Part shown: positions 7,477-14,889 of the stretch, piece after piece
Numbering within the stretch: position 1 is the first letter of the stretch
Layout: each line of letters opens with the position of its first letter
Origin: FEN-1088 sp031407985
GTDB lineage: Bacteria > Myxococcota_A > Polyangia > Fen-1088
Assembly: GCA_031407985.1 (NCBI GenBank)
Contig: JANOJB010000331.1
Span: forward strand, 1-31,005
Length of the DNA: 31,005 bases
Direction of reading: 5' to 3'
Made by a program: the position numbers and the translations under genes
The notes under the pieces: model-generated
Told to the model about the DNA's origin: nothing
The model's input: the letters and a program-made list of their open reading frames with translations, nothing else
Databases searched by the model: none

Positions 7477-8375
7477 CAACGGAGCGCCAGGCGATTTCTC
7501 GGAAGATCATGTCCCACCACTCGAAGAGTTTCTCCTGGGGCGCGCGCCTGCTTCCCGCGCGTTTCAGACAGGACGCGACGGCGCTTTACGCGTGGTGCCG
7601 GCGGTGCGACGACGCCGTGGACTTACCTTCGGACCCCGAGATCGCGTTGGCCGCAGTCGCCGGCCTGCGCGACGAACTCGGTCGCGTGTATGGACCGAAC
7701 GACCAGCCGGATCCCATCCTGGGCGGATTCCAGGACGTCGTGCGCCGTCACGACCTGCCGCGCCGCTACGCCGATGATCTGCTGGATGGCATGGCAATGG
7801 ACGTTGGGTTCGTGCGGTACCGAAGCTACGACGACCTTCTGCTGTACTGCTACCGCGTCGCCGGGACCGTCGGCTTGATGATGGCGCACATCATGAAAGT
7901 CCGTGATCCGGATGCCCTGCGGCGGGCCACGGACATGGGAATCGCCATGCAGCTGACCAACATCAGCCGCGACGTGGCCGAGGATGAACGGCGCGACCGT
8001 GTCTACCTGCCGGAGGACCTGCTGGACCTGGGGGCAACGGGCACCGAACCGGATGTGCGCGCGGGGCGCGCCGTAGCCGAGCTTTTGCGCCGCGCGGAAG
8101 GGTTCTACGCATCGGGTGACCAGGGTCTGGCTGCGATGCCCGTCAGGTGCGCCGTCGCCATTCGCGCCGCGCGCCTGATCTATTCCGACATCGGAACCCA
8201 GATCGCGCGCCGGGGATTCGACGTGCGGGCCGGCCGCGCGTTCGTCTCTCGCCCCCGCAAGTTATGGCTTGCGTTGCGCGCCGTGGTCGGTACGGTGCCG
8301 TCGATCTTGTGGCGCAGGTTCGTCGGCAGGCTGGGCGGCACGGCCACGGCTGCACAATCGACGGAGGTACCGTGA
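7473..8375 (+). CDS. crtB: Phytoene synthase
   Basis: This 300-residue squalene/phytoene synthase joins two geranylgeranyl diphosphates head to head. The first aspartate motif is DDAVD (46-50, in WCRRCDDAVD) and the second is DVAED (167-171) within QLTNISRDVAEDERRDRVYLP; YCYRVAGTVG (125-134) is also characteristic. The ATG overlaps the crtI stop by 4 bases, and its own stop overlaps the GTG of the next gene by 4 bases. Length and motifs are fully normal for CrtB. Confidence 0.95.
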   Translation: MTTERQAISRKIMSHHSKSFSWGARLLPARFRQDATALYAWCRRCDDAVDLPSDPEIALAAVAGLRDELGRVYGPNDQPDPILGGFQDVVRRHDLPRRYADDLLDGMAMDVGFVRYRSYDDLLLYCYRVAGTVGLMMAHIMKVRDPDALRRATDMGIAMQLTNISRDVAEDERRDRVYLPEDLLDLGATGTEPDVRAGRAVAELLRRAEGFYASGDQGLAAMPVRCAVAIRAARLIYSDIGTQIARRGFDVRAGRAFVSRPRKLWLALRAVVGTVPSILWRRFVGRLGGTATAAQSTEVP

Positions 8376-8989
8376 CCCCTGGTATCGCGACCGCGGGACC
8401 CTTCGGCGAAATCGCGATCTACGTCGGACGCATTCGTGAATTTCGACGCGTCGATTGGATCGTGTACCTGGCGTGGGTGGGGCTGATGTTGGGATTGTGC
8501 GCCTCCACGGGCGGGTTCATCTGGGTGGGGCACCGCGCCGGGGCGCCTCTGCCTCCCGAGGCGTACCTGCTTCCGCTGGGCGCCATCATCTTCACGTTGG
8601 CCATATCCATCGACACCATCGGCCACAGAACCATTTACCGGGAAGCCCTGCGCGGGGGCGAGGCCATGGTTCATCACATCATCATCGTCGCTGGTATCAG
8701 CAGCTGCGTGTTGCTGTGCGCGGCCTACTCGGGTGGCGCGATGTACGGCATCCCCGCGCTGGTGCTGATTGTCTTGTCGTTTATCTACAGTCTGGTCGAC
8801 GAGGTGATGCACTGGCGGCGATACCTGACGGGAAAATCCGACGTCGTCGAGATGTGGAGTCACGTGTTCATCTTGATCGGACACGGGATCATGATGACCA
8901 GTTGGTGGCTGTGGTACGCGCACGGTTACACCGGTGTGCCCCAGACCCTGGCCGCGCTGACGCGTCTGATGTCGGGGGCGGCGCCATGA
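8372..8989 (+). CDS. Unknown five-helix membrane protein with four [D/E]xxxH motifs in the carotenoid operon
   Basis: The start is GTG 8372, overlapping the crtB stop, with a GGAGGT ribosome site at 8363-8368; the product is 205 residues. Membrane helices lie near 29-51, 66-84, 101-118, 124-142 and 162-182. Eight histidines occur, four of them in the spacing [D/E]-x3-H: D81-H85, E97-H101 (followed by His102), D143-H147 and E160-H164, with His171 one or two turns further. The repeated spacing at helix ends looks like a metal or heme site. It is not recognisably CrtZ, CrtR or CrtW, whose histidine boxes differ. The operon has a glycosyltransferase but no known hydroxylase, so a carotenoid hydroxylase, ketolase or other tailoring enzyme is the leading inference. 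A plain structural or transport role cannot be excluded. Confidence 0.6.
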   Translation: MTPGIATAGPFGEIAIYVGRIREFRRVDWIVYLAWVGLMLGLCASTGGFIWVGHRAGAPLPPEAYLLPLGAIIFTLAISIDTIGHRTIYREALRGGEAMVHHIIIVAGISSCVLLCAAYSGGAMYGIPALVLIVLSFIYSLVDEVMHWRRYLTGKSDVVEMWSHVFILIGHGIMMTSWWLWYAHGYTGVPQTLAALTRLMSGAAP

Positions 8990-9630
8990 TGTCGCGGGCG
9001 GGCGCGGTCGTGACGGCGGCGCTGTGCGCCCTTACGGCAACCATGCGATCGGGGGAAGTGATGGCGGTCAAGGACCCAGGACCCAGTCAGATTCAGCTGG
9101 CGTATCGCGAAGGAAAGGCTTCCGCGAACGACAAAAAAGCACGTGTTCACTATCAACGCGGCATCGACCTGGCGCGGGGTCTGCTGAACACGACGCCCGA
9201 CGCGCCGGACGCGTTGCTGTGGCTGGCGGCCAATCTGGCGGGCGAGGCGTTGACGCACGGACGCCTGTTCGCTCTGGGCGTGATACCCGAGATCGAATCC
9301 ACCCTGCTGCGCCTGGAACAGGTCAACCCGCGACACGACCACGCGGCCGCGGCGCGCGCGTTGGCCAACCTGTACTGGAAAGCGCCGGCCATGATCTCCG
9401 TCGGCTCATCGAGGAAGGCGTCGCGGTATTTCACGCTGGCGCTTGAGCGCGACCCGACCTTCCCCGGGAATCAGGCGATGGCCGCGGCGTTTTTCGCGGA
9501 TCGCGGTAACTGCGCGCGAGCGCGGCCCTTGGCGCTGGCGGTCGCCGCGCGAAGCGACCTGGACACCTTTGGCGTGGACGCGGCCGAGTGGCGGCAACTG
9601 GCGCGCGACACGTTGCAAGACTGCAATTAG
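8986..9630 (+). CDS. Exported TPR-repeat protein (TatT-like)
   Basis: ATG 8986 (or 8989) overlaps the preceding stop; about 214 residues. An N-terminal hydrophobic stretch (AGAVVTAALCALTATM) indicates export. The remainder is alpha-helical with TPR-like pairs: AYREGKASANDKKARVHYQR, APDALLWLAANLAGEAL, RALANLYWKAPAMIS, KASRYFTLALERDPTFPGNQ. The YWKAP step before a final repeat recalls the periplasmic T-component (TatT) family. Its presence inside the carotenoid operon suggests a role with pigment handling or simply shared regulation; no partner can be named. No catalytic residues are visible. Confidence 0.6.
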   Translation: MMSRAGAVVTAALCALTATMRSGEVMAVKDPGPSQIQLAYREGKASANDKKARVHYQRGIDLARGLLNTTPDAPDALLWLAANLAGEALTHGRLFALGVIPEIESTLLRLEQVNPRHDHAAAARALANLYWKAPAMISVGSSRKASRYFTLALERDPTFPGNQAMAAAFFADRGNCARARPLALAVAARSDLDTFGVDAAEWRQLARDTLQDCN

Positions 9631-9636
9631 GTCACC

Positions 9637-10833
9637 TTGAAGCGTGTGTTGTTCGTCGCCGAGGCCGTGACCTTGGCCCAGGTGGTGCGTCTGGCGACGC
9701 TGGCCCGCGCGCTTGACCCGACCCGCTATCAAGTTCATTTCGCGGCGGCGACTTTCGACGAGATGATCTTCGCGGGAACCTCGTTTGTTCGCCATGCCAT
9801 CCGTTCGCTGTCGCCGAAGGTGGTGGACGCGCGGGTCGCCTCGGGCCGACGGCTGTACGGCCGCGGCACACTGGCCAAATACATTCGAGAAGAGCGGGCG
9901 CTTATGACGGAGCTCCGACCGCACCTGGTCGTGGGCGATTTGCGGCTGTCGCTTTCCGTTTCGGCTGCCGTGGAACGGGTGCCGTACGCCAACCTGATCA
10001 ATGCGTACTGGAGCACCCACGTCGTCCGAGATGGCTACCCGTTGCCCGATCACCCGATCGTGAAGTTGCTGGGTGTGCGCCTTGCCGCGCGGTACTTCCC
10101 CAAGGCCTTGCCGTGGGTGTTCAAGCACTTCGCGAATCCTGTCAACGCCCTTCGCCGCGCACACGGCCTTGCGGATCTGGGAACCCTCCCGCAGGTGCTG
10201 ACCCACGGCGACCACACGCTGTTTCCCGACGTACCGGCGCTGGTGCCGACCCGCGACCTTCCGGCGCACCAAAGGTATCTGGGCCCCGTGTTGTGGTCGC
10301 CGCCCGTGGCGCTGCCGGGGTGGTGGGGACGACTGGATCCCCAGCGGCCGACGATCTACGTGACGCTGGGCTCTTCCGGTCGCGTGCAGCGTCTGCCGCT
10401 GGTCATCGACGCGGCGGCAAGCCTGGGATACCAGGTACTGGTGGCGACCGCGGGTCGTTCAGATCCGGGCGTCGTGCCGGATCACGTATACGTCGCGGAT
10501 TATCTGCCGGGCGAACTGGCGGCGCGCCGTTCGGCCGTTGTCGTGTCGAACGGCGGCAGCACCACGGGGTACCAGGCGCTTTCCGAAGGTCGCCCCGTCC
10601 TGGGGATCGCCTTCAACCTGGATCAGTACCTGGCCATGGGGGCGATCGAACACGCGGGCGCCGGCCTTCTGTTGCGCGCGGGAAACGTCGACCGCGATCA
10701 GATTCGCGTGGCGCTGGCCCGCCTGGTTTCGGAGGCGACGTTCACCCAGCGCGCGGAAGACCTGCGCGACGATTTTGCTCGTTGGAACGCGGTCGAAATC
10801 TTCCGGACCTTCGTCGCCGAGGCGTGTTCGTAA
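9637..10833 (+). CDS. GT1-family glycosyltransferase, probably carotenoid (CrtX-like)
   Basis: A 398-residue protein starting at TTG 9637, with AGGT just before it (9629-9632). The N-terminal half has the acceptor-domain start RVLFVAEAVTLAQVVRLATL; the C-terminal half has the nucleotide-sugar domain: TIYVTLGSSGR, then SNGGSTTGYQALSEGRPVLG and NLDQYLAM. The usual HGG of UDP-glycosyltransferases is NGG here, a variant I associate with a subset of bacterial GT1 proteins. Its position after crtYEIB suggests transfer of a sugar to a hydroxylated carotenoid, as CrtX does with zeaxanthin. Acceptor and sugar are inference; another lipid acceptor is possible. Confidence 0.8.
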   Translation: MKRVLFVAEAVTLAQVVRLATLARALDPTRYQVHFAAATFDEMIFAGTSFVRHAIRSLSPKVVDARVASGRRLYGRGTLAKYIREERALMTELRPHLVVGDLRLSLSVSAAVERVPYANLINAYWSTHVVRDGYPLPDHPIVKLLGVRLAARYFPKALPWVFKHFANPVNALRRAHGLADLGTLPQVLTHGDHTLFPDVPALVPTRDLPAHQRYLGPVLWSPPVALPGWWGRLDPQRPTIYVTLGSSGRVQRLPLVIDAAASLGYQVLVATAGRSDPGVVPDHVYVADYLPGELAARRSAVVVSNGGSTTGYQALSEGRPVLGIAFNLDQYLAMGAIEHAGAGLLLRAGNVDRDQIRVALARLVSEATFTQRAEDLRDDFARWNAVEIFRTFVAEACS

Positions 10834-10898
10834 CCCGTTCGGCGATCGGACGCTGGGCACCTGTAACCATCAAGGACAGTGGCGCGTTGAAACAACCG

Positions 10899-11327
10899 AT
10901 GACCGATTTTGATGTCGAGGTTTTCTATGACGGAGCCTGCCCTCTGTGCATGCGCGAGATGCGCATGCTGAAAGGTCGTGATCAGCGCCATCGCATAAGA
11001 TTCACCGACATCGCCGCGCGGGGTTTCGACGCGGCTGATTTTGGACTCACTTGGGAGGCGGTCATGGGTCAATTGCATGGCCGACTGCCCGACGGGTCGG
11101 TCATCCGGGGGGTGGAGGTGTTCCGCCGTCTCTACGCGGCGGTTGGCTTCTCCAAATTGGTCGCGGCAACCCGCCTTCCAGGTATCTCGCACATGCTGAA
11201 CCTGGGGTACTGGCTGTTCGCAAAGAACCGACTGCGTCTGACCGGACGCTGCGATGATGGCGCGTGCCAGGTCCACTCGAGACCGCGCGGGGCCGACCCC
11301 CTGCATGCCCCAGCCGATCTCGCGTGA
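10899..11327 (+). CDS. DCC-family thiol-disulfide protein (DUF393)
   Basis: From ATG 10899 the product is 142 residues (a TTG at 10887 is an alternative). The family signature DGACPLC is at 11-17, giving a Cys14-x2-Cys17 pair, followed by MREMRMLKGRD. Further features are IRFTDIAARGFD, GVEVFRRLYAAVG and a C-terminal CDDGACQVH with two more cysteines. DUF393 proteins are thioredoxin-like and are often annotated as thiol-disulfide oxidoreductases, but their substrates are mostly unknown. It is the last gene of the carotenoid group, 65 bases after the glycosyltransferase. A pigment-related role is speculative. Confidence 0.8.
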   Translation: MTDFDVEVFYDGACPLCMREMRMLKGRDQRHRIRFTDIAARGFDAADFGLTWEAVMGQLHGRLPDGSVIRGVEVFRRLYAAVGFSKLVAATRLPGISHMLNLGYWLFAKNRLRLTGRCDDGACQVHSRPRGADPLHAPADLA

Positions 11328-11331
11328 GCGT

Positions 11332-11362
11332 CGTCAGCGAAGCTGACGTTAACGTCGTCAGC
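11332..11362. terminator. Alternative hairpins at the end of the carotenoid operon
   Basis: CGTCAGC-GAA-GCTGACG (11332-11348) forms a 7-base stem with a 3-base loop. The same GCTGAC can also pair with a downstream GTCAGC (11357-11362) around TTAA. The element sits just after the DUF393 stop and before the convergent pectinesterase stop. It has no T-tract, so termination is inferred from position. Confidence 0.35.
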
Positions 11363-11386
11363 CGAATTCACCAGCTGCCCCGAACA

Positions 11387-12754
11387 TCAGGGCGCCGCGC
11401 CGGCGCCGGTATTCTTGTACTCGTACAAACGATTCATGTCGGCGTTGAACGCGCGGCTGGACGTCGCGGCGGCGGTCCACGGTGCCGCGGTTCTGATGTG
11501 ATTGCTGATCTCTGTCTGGCGAATAACCGCCTGGCCGTTCGGCGCGGTCGCCGAGCTGTCATCCCACGAACGGCCCAGCGCCGCCGTGCCCATGATGCCG
11601 GCGCCGCCCACCATCTTGCTGTTGATGATCAAGAACCCATACGGATTGGTCGCCTCGGTGCTGGGCGAAATGTGCGTTGAATCGGTCTTACGGCCGGCGA
11701 CATACGTGATCGTGCAGCCGTCGAACACCGCTGTTCCGCGTCCAAAAATGAAATCCGTGTCACCTTCGATGAAGCTGTTCTTGAAGTAGGCCCTGGCCAC
11801 CAGGAGCCCCGTCGCCGATTTGACCTGAAGCGTGTCCTGGTTACCCAACACGCGGACGTTCTGAAACTGCATCTGATCACCCTGCGTCGTCAGCGCGACG
11901 GCCTGAACGCCGGATGTCATTGCTCCCTCCGCGAAATCGTTGGCAATGGTCAGGTTCATCGCCTGGAAGCCGTTCGATTTGACGAAAAAGGTGCTGCTGC
12001 CGCTGGTCCCGTACGTCGCGCCCGTCGGAACCGCGCACGCGTTCGTCATGGTCGTGTCGACGGTCTTCCCGTTGTAGTTGTCGAACGCAATCGTCACCAG
12101 GGCGGCGTCCGCGTCCGCGCCGTACAACGTGATCGGCACGGTGCCGTCGACGCACACCAGTTCGCGGTACGCGCCGGGTTTCACCAGGATGTTCGCACGC
12201 GTCGTCCCGCCCGCGGTCTTGGCGGCGGTGATGGCCGCCTGGACGGTCATGTGTGTCCCGCTGCCGTCGGCGGCGACGGTGAACGTTGGGGTCAGAGTGG
12301 CGGCGGCCGGAAGGCCCGCGACGGGATTCCAGTTGTCAGGCACCAGTGCCCCAATGGTACCCGCCTGCGCCAGGTAGTGGTCAATCGTGAAACACGGCGC
12401 CGATTCGTCGGTCAACTGAGGCCGCGTCGCCGATCCTGTCCACATCGCGGGACAGGCCACAACCAGCGCGCCCCCCGCCCCACCCGTGGGCGTCGTTCCG
12501 CCCGTGCCTGTCGAACCGCCCGTGGCGATCGAACCGCCCGTGCCTATCGAACCGCCCGTGGCCGTCGCCCCACCGGTTGCTGTCGCCCCGCCGGTGGGCG
12601 CGGCGCCGCCGCTGCTGCCGGTTGCTCCACCGCTGGATGGTGTCGGCATGCCACCGCTGGAAGCGCATGCGGACACGGCCAAGAAGGCCCCAGCCACCAG
12701 AAACCCGAAAGAAGACCTGCTGCCCAGGCCGAACGAACCATCGAACGTTTTCAT
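11387..12754 (-). CDS. Pectinesterase lipoprotein (carbohydrate esterase family 8)
   Basis: This 455-residue enzyme would remove methyl esters from pectin. It has a lipoprotein signal ending LAVSAC (Cys30), a low-complexity Gly/Thr/Ala/Ser linker (about 31-95), then a right-handed beta-helix catalytic domain. All six conserved active-site residues of the family are visible: Gln284 (GVQAVAL), Gln306 and Asp307 (GNQDTL), Asp334 (EGDTDFIFG), Arg395 and Trp397 (LGRSWDDS). The linker probably holds the enzyme away from the outer membrane surface. It resembles the PemB-type lipoprotein pectinesterases. The gene stands alone between convergent and tandem neighbours, preceded by an apparent terminator of the oxidase operon. 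Confidence 0.92.
   Translation of the reverse strand: MKTFDGSFGLGSRSSFGFLVAGAFLAVSACASSGGMPTPSSGGATGSSGGAAPTGGATATGGATATGGSIGTGGSIATGGSTGTGGTTPTGGAGGALVVACPAMWTGSATRPQLTDESAPCFTIDHYLAQAGTIGALVPDNWNPVAGLPAAATLTPTFTVAADGSGTHMTVQAAITAAKTAGGTTRANILVKPGAYRELVCVDGTVPITLYGADADAALVTIAFDNYNGKTVDTTMTNACAVPTGATYGTSGSSTFFVKSNGFQAMNLTIANDFAEGAMTSGVQAVALTTQGDQMQFQNVRVLGNQDTLQVKSATGLLVARAYFKNSFIEGDTDFIFGRGTAVFDGCTITYVAGRKTDSTHISPSTEATNPYGFLIINSKMVGGAGIMGTAALGRSWDDSSATAPNGQAVIRQTEISNHIRTAAPWTAAATSSRAFNADMNRLYEYKNTGAGAAP
12482..12598 (-). repeat. 18-base minisatellite coding the TGG linker of the pectinesterase
   Basis: On the plus strand the unit reads GAACCGCCCGTGGCGATC with variants; three close copies and two to three diverged copies are in tandem. 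Each encodes six residues of the T-G-G-S/A-I/T-A/G type (residues about 53-91). Repeats of this kind can change copy number by slippage without breaking the frame. Confidence 0.75.
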
Positions 12755-12791
12755 GAATCCCCGTTGGTTATGTTGTGGACGTACAAAACCA

Positions 12792-12812
12792 CAAGGGCGT
12801 CTGACGCCCTTG
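12792..12812 (-). terminator. Intrinsic terminator of the oxidase subunit operon
   Basis: CAAGGGCGT-CTG-ACGCCCTTG is a perfect 9-base stem with a 3-base loop. Read on the minus strand it is followed by TGGTTTTG, a short T-rich tail. It lies about 120 bases after the stop of the small CPNC gene and 38 bases before the pectinesterase ATG, so it would end the cox transcript before the pectinesterase gene. Confidence 0.6.
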
Positions 12813-12934
12813 CTCCGGGGACGGTCAAGATAATCGACCAGCGGCGAATCGCCAACCCGATCCGTCAGGCGAACTCTCTCAGCGATCGGTGTGCCGTTTA
12901 GACCAGGGCGGCCGCATAACGACCGGCGACGTCT

Positions 12935-13186
12935 TCACGGTTTCGCGGCGCTGGCACGTGTAGCCTCAGCGCCACACGCGCGACGAATCGCGCGGAACAC
13001 GACATAGGCCACGACGAACGGAACCAACAAGAACACGCCCAGCAACCGCAACGTCGGCGTCAGGGTTCGCGTCTGGGCCAGACAGTTCGGACACAGCGCC
13101 CAGGCCGCGTGCTGTTGCGCGAACAGCACCATCGTGATCAAACCGACCGTCAAAACACGCCGCCCGCCCCCACCCAGCGGCATCAT
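12935..13186 (-). CDS. Small membrane protein with CPNC motif, oxidase-linked
   Basis: An 83-residue protein with a hydrophobic N-terminal segment (about 11-30, signal or membrane helix), a CPNC motif at 32-35, a second helix (about 46-68) and a basic tail. The paired cysteines at the outer membrane face could bind copper or a disulfide partner. It overlaps the upstream subunit-IV-like gene by 4 bases and so belongs to the cytochrome oxidase operon. I do not recognise the family; an oxidase assembly or accessory role is inferred from context. Confidence 0.55.
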   Translation of the reverse strand: MMPLGGGGRRVLTVGLITMVLFAQQHAAWALCPNCLAQTRTLTPTLRLLGVFLLVPFVVAYVVFRAIRRACGAEATRASAAKP

Positions 13187-13479
13187 CCCCCCAACATCCC
13201 CGTGCGGCCCCGAAAATCAGCGTCCAGCATCAACGCCACGATCAGCAAAATCGACAACAGGAACGGAAGCGCCGCCACGCAGCGCAATGCCCGCGATTCG
13301 CGGCCAAGGCCCATCGACCAGTACAACGATGTCGACACCGCGATCCCCACCCACCCGACCAAGACCGTGATCAACATCGGCCGTTCCAGGGCGACGACCG
13401 ATCCGGCCGACAACAGCAGCGCGATCGCCACACACGCTGCCGCGAACGCGCTGGGCAGCCAAACCCGCCCGCTACCCAC
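13183..13479 (-). CDS. Cytochrome oxidase subunit IV-like small membrane protein
   Basis: A 98-residue protein with three predicted membrane helices (about 8-31, 35-56 and 68-85), the size and topology of bacterial heme-copper oxidase subunit IV (CtaF/CyoD-like). It starts at GTG 13479, overlapping the end of subunit III by 8 bases, and ends in a 4-base overlap with the CPNC gene. No residue motif proves the family, so the call rests on topology and position. Confidence 0.55.
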   Translation of the reverse strand: MGSGRVWLPSAFAAACVAIALLLSAGSVVALERPMLITVLVGWVGIAVSTSLYWSMGLGRESRALRCVAALPFLLSILLIVALMLDADFRGRTGMLGG

Positions 13480-14071
13480 GCGCCACCGGCGGCAACAAAT
13501 ACAGCGCCGCGAAGATCACGATCCACAGCACATCGACGAACTGCCAATACAGGGACACCACCTCGACAACACCTACCTTCATCGCGCGGCGGCTGGCCAC
13601 GACCGTCAACACCACCACGCCAATCAGCACGTGCAGCCCGTGATAACCGGTGATCACGTAGAACAAGGCCGCCGCGTGATCAGCCGTCAGGCCCAGATGC
13701 CGCGCGGTCGACAGGGCGTGAAACTCCGCCACCTGGCCGGCGACAAACGCCAGTCCGGCCAGCGCTGTCAGCGCCGTCAGCAAGCGCGCCGCGCCCACCT
13801 TGCCTTCGCGCGCGGCGGCGACCGCCGCGGTCATCGTGGCGCCCGAGAACAGCAGGACAAACGTCAACGCCCCCGCCAGCGAGCGATCGAAACGCTCCCC
13901 GGGGTCGGGCCAGGATCCCGCGCGCACACGCAGGATCGCGTACGCCAGCAACAAACCCGCGAAGCCCATCGCGTCGGTCACCAGAAAGACCCACATGCCG
14001 ATCTTCCCGGCACTGGCCCCGCCCAGCCCACGCGGTCTGGACACGGTGTTCGCGCGGATCGAATCGCTCAC
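13472..14071 (-). CDS. coxC: Cytochrome c oxidase subunit III
   Basis: The 199-residue protein is the short five-helix form of heme-copper oxidase subunit III. Conserved segments are KIGMWVFLVTDAMGFAGLL at the first helix, Glu115 in GQVAEFHAL, TGYHGLHVLIG and the C-terminal SLYWQFVDVLWIVIF, where the common YWHFVD reads YWQFVD. Subunit III stabilises the oxidase and its proton entry. Start is GTG 14071. Genes for subunits I and II are not in the window, so they must lie elsewhere. It is divergent from the SCO gene across a 60-base shared region. Confidence 0.88.
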   Translation of the reverse strand: MSDSIRANTVSRPRGLGGASAGKIGMWVFLVTDAMGFAGLLLAYAILRVRAGSWPDPGERFDRSLAGALTFVLLFSGATMTAAVAAAREGKVGAARLLTALTALAGLAFVAGQVAEFHALSTARHLGLTADHAAALFYVITGYHGLHVLIGVVVLTVVASRRAMKVGVVEVVSLYWQFVDVLWIVIFAALYLLPPVARG

Positions 14072-14085
14072 AGTGCTGGAAAGTT

Positions 14086-14118
14086 ATCACGACTTGACAG
14101 ATCACGACGGGGGGTCAA
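14086..14118. promoter_or_regulatory. Divergent coxC/sco control region
   Basis: A perfect -35-like TTGACA (14094-14099) is flanked by a direct repeat ATCACGA (14086-14092 and 14101-14107, 15 bases apart). A TTGACC reading the other way is at 14118-14113. No good -10 box is seen for either. The repeat is a candidate regulator site shared by the two oxidase-related operons. Confidence 0.4.
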
Positions 14119-14131
14119 TCACTACGGCGAC

Positions 14132-14824
14132 ATGCACGCAAAAGAAGGAGAGGCCGCGGTCGATCAAACCGCGCCCCCGCGAACCGCGTCCCCGCGCCCT
14201 TCGGGTGGGCCGATCGGCCGGTGGATCGCGCGGCCCGCCTTCTGGGTCGCGGCGCTGCTGTTGCTGTTCGGCGTGCCGTTGGGGCGTTCCCTGCTGAGGC
14301 GGGTGCCGCCGCCGCCGCCCGTCCTGGCGACGCTGGAACCATTCAATCTGACCGATCAGCGCGGCCAGCCCTTCGGCACGCGCCAGCTTGCCGGCAAGGT
14401 CTGGGTGGCGAATTTCATCTTCACGACCTGCCAGACCATGTGCCCCGTGCTGACCGCGAAAATGTCCGAGGTCGCGCGGCGCGCGAGGCGCCTGGGTCCT
14501 GATTTCCACTTGGTGTCGTTTTCCGTCGATCCCGATCGCGATACGCCCACGGTGCTGGCCGCGTATGCCAAACAACACGGTGCCGACGGGCACAAATGGG
14601 CCTTCCTCACGGGCCCGCTGGACACCGTGCAAAGGGCAGTGGTCGATGGGTTCAAGATCGGCGTCGAACGAAAACAGATCGCCGACGACTTCTGGGAGAT
14701 CGTCCATGGCGAACATCTGGTGGTGGTCGATCGCAAAATGGGTATTCGTGGATACTTCGACACGTCACCGGACGGCATGGATCGCCTGCTGGACGCCCTT
14801 GGTCGCGTCGCGAACGAGCCGTAG
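14132..14824 (+). CDS. SCO1/SenC-type copper chaperone
   Basis: From ATG 14132 the protein has 230 residues: a short cytoplasmic N-terminus, one membrane anchor (about 33-55) and a periplasmic thioredoxin-fold domain. The copper-binding motif is Cys100-x3-Cys104 (TTCQTMCP) with His192 (IVHGEHLVVVD) as third ligand; VDPDRDTP and GIRGYFDT are further SCO features. It delivers copper to the CuA site of oxidase subunit II. The open frame extends upstream to 13109 but that is the shadow of the cox genes. It starts the plus-strand oxidase-assembly operon. Confidence 0.92.
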   Translation: MHAKEGEAAVDQTAPPRTASPRPSGGPIGRWIARPAFWVAALLLLFGVPLGRSLLRRVPPPPPVLATLEPFNLTDQRGQPFGTRQLAGKVWVANFIFTTCQTMCPVLTAKMSEVARRARRLGPDFHLVSFSVDPDRDTPTVLAAYAKQHGADGHKWAFLTGPLDTVQRAVVDGFKIGVERKQIADDFWEIVHGEHLVVVDRKMGIRGYFDTSPDGMDRLLDALGRVANEP

Positions 14825-14889
14825 GGCGACGCGACCGCGGTCACCGACCATTCCTTGACCCCGACGGATACGCTTGATATCCCCAGGCC

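Noticed and set aside
10113..10898. Upstream extension of the DUF393 frame
   Set aside because: The extension overlaps the glycosyltransferase in another frame and is Arg/Gly/Pro-rich; the family domain begins at the ATG at 10899.
13109..14131. Upstream extension of the SCO frame across the cox genes
   Set aside because: It is antisense to three membrane protein genes; the SCO anchor and fold begin after ATG 14132.
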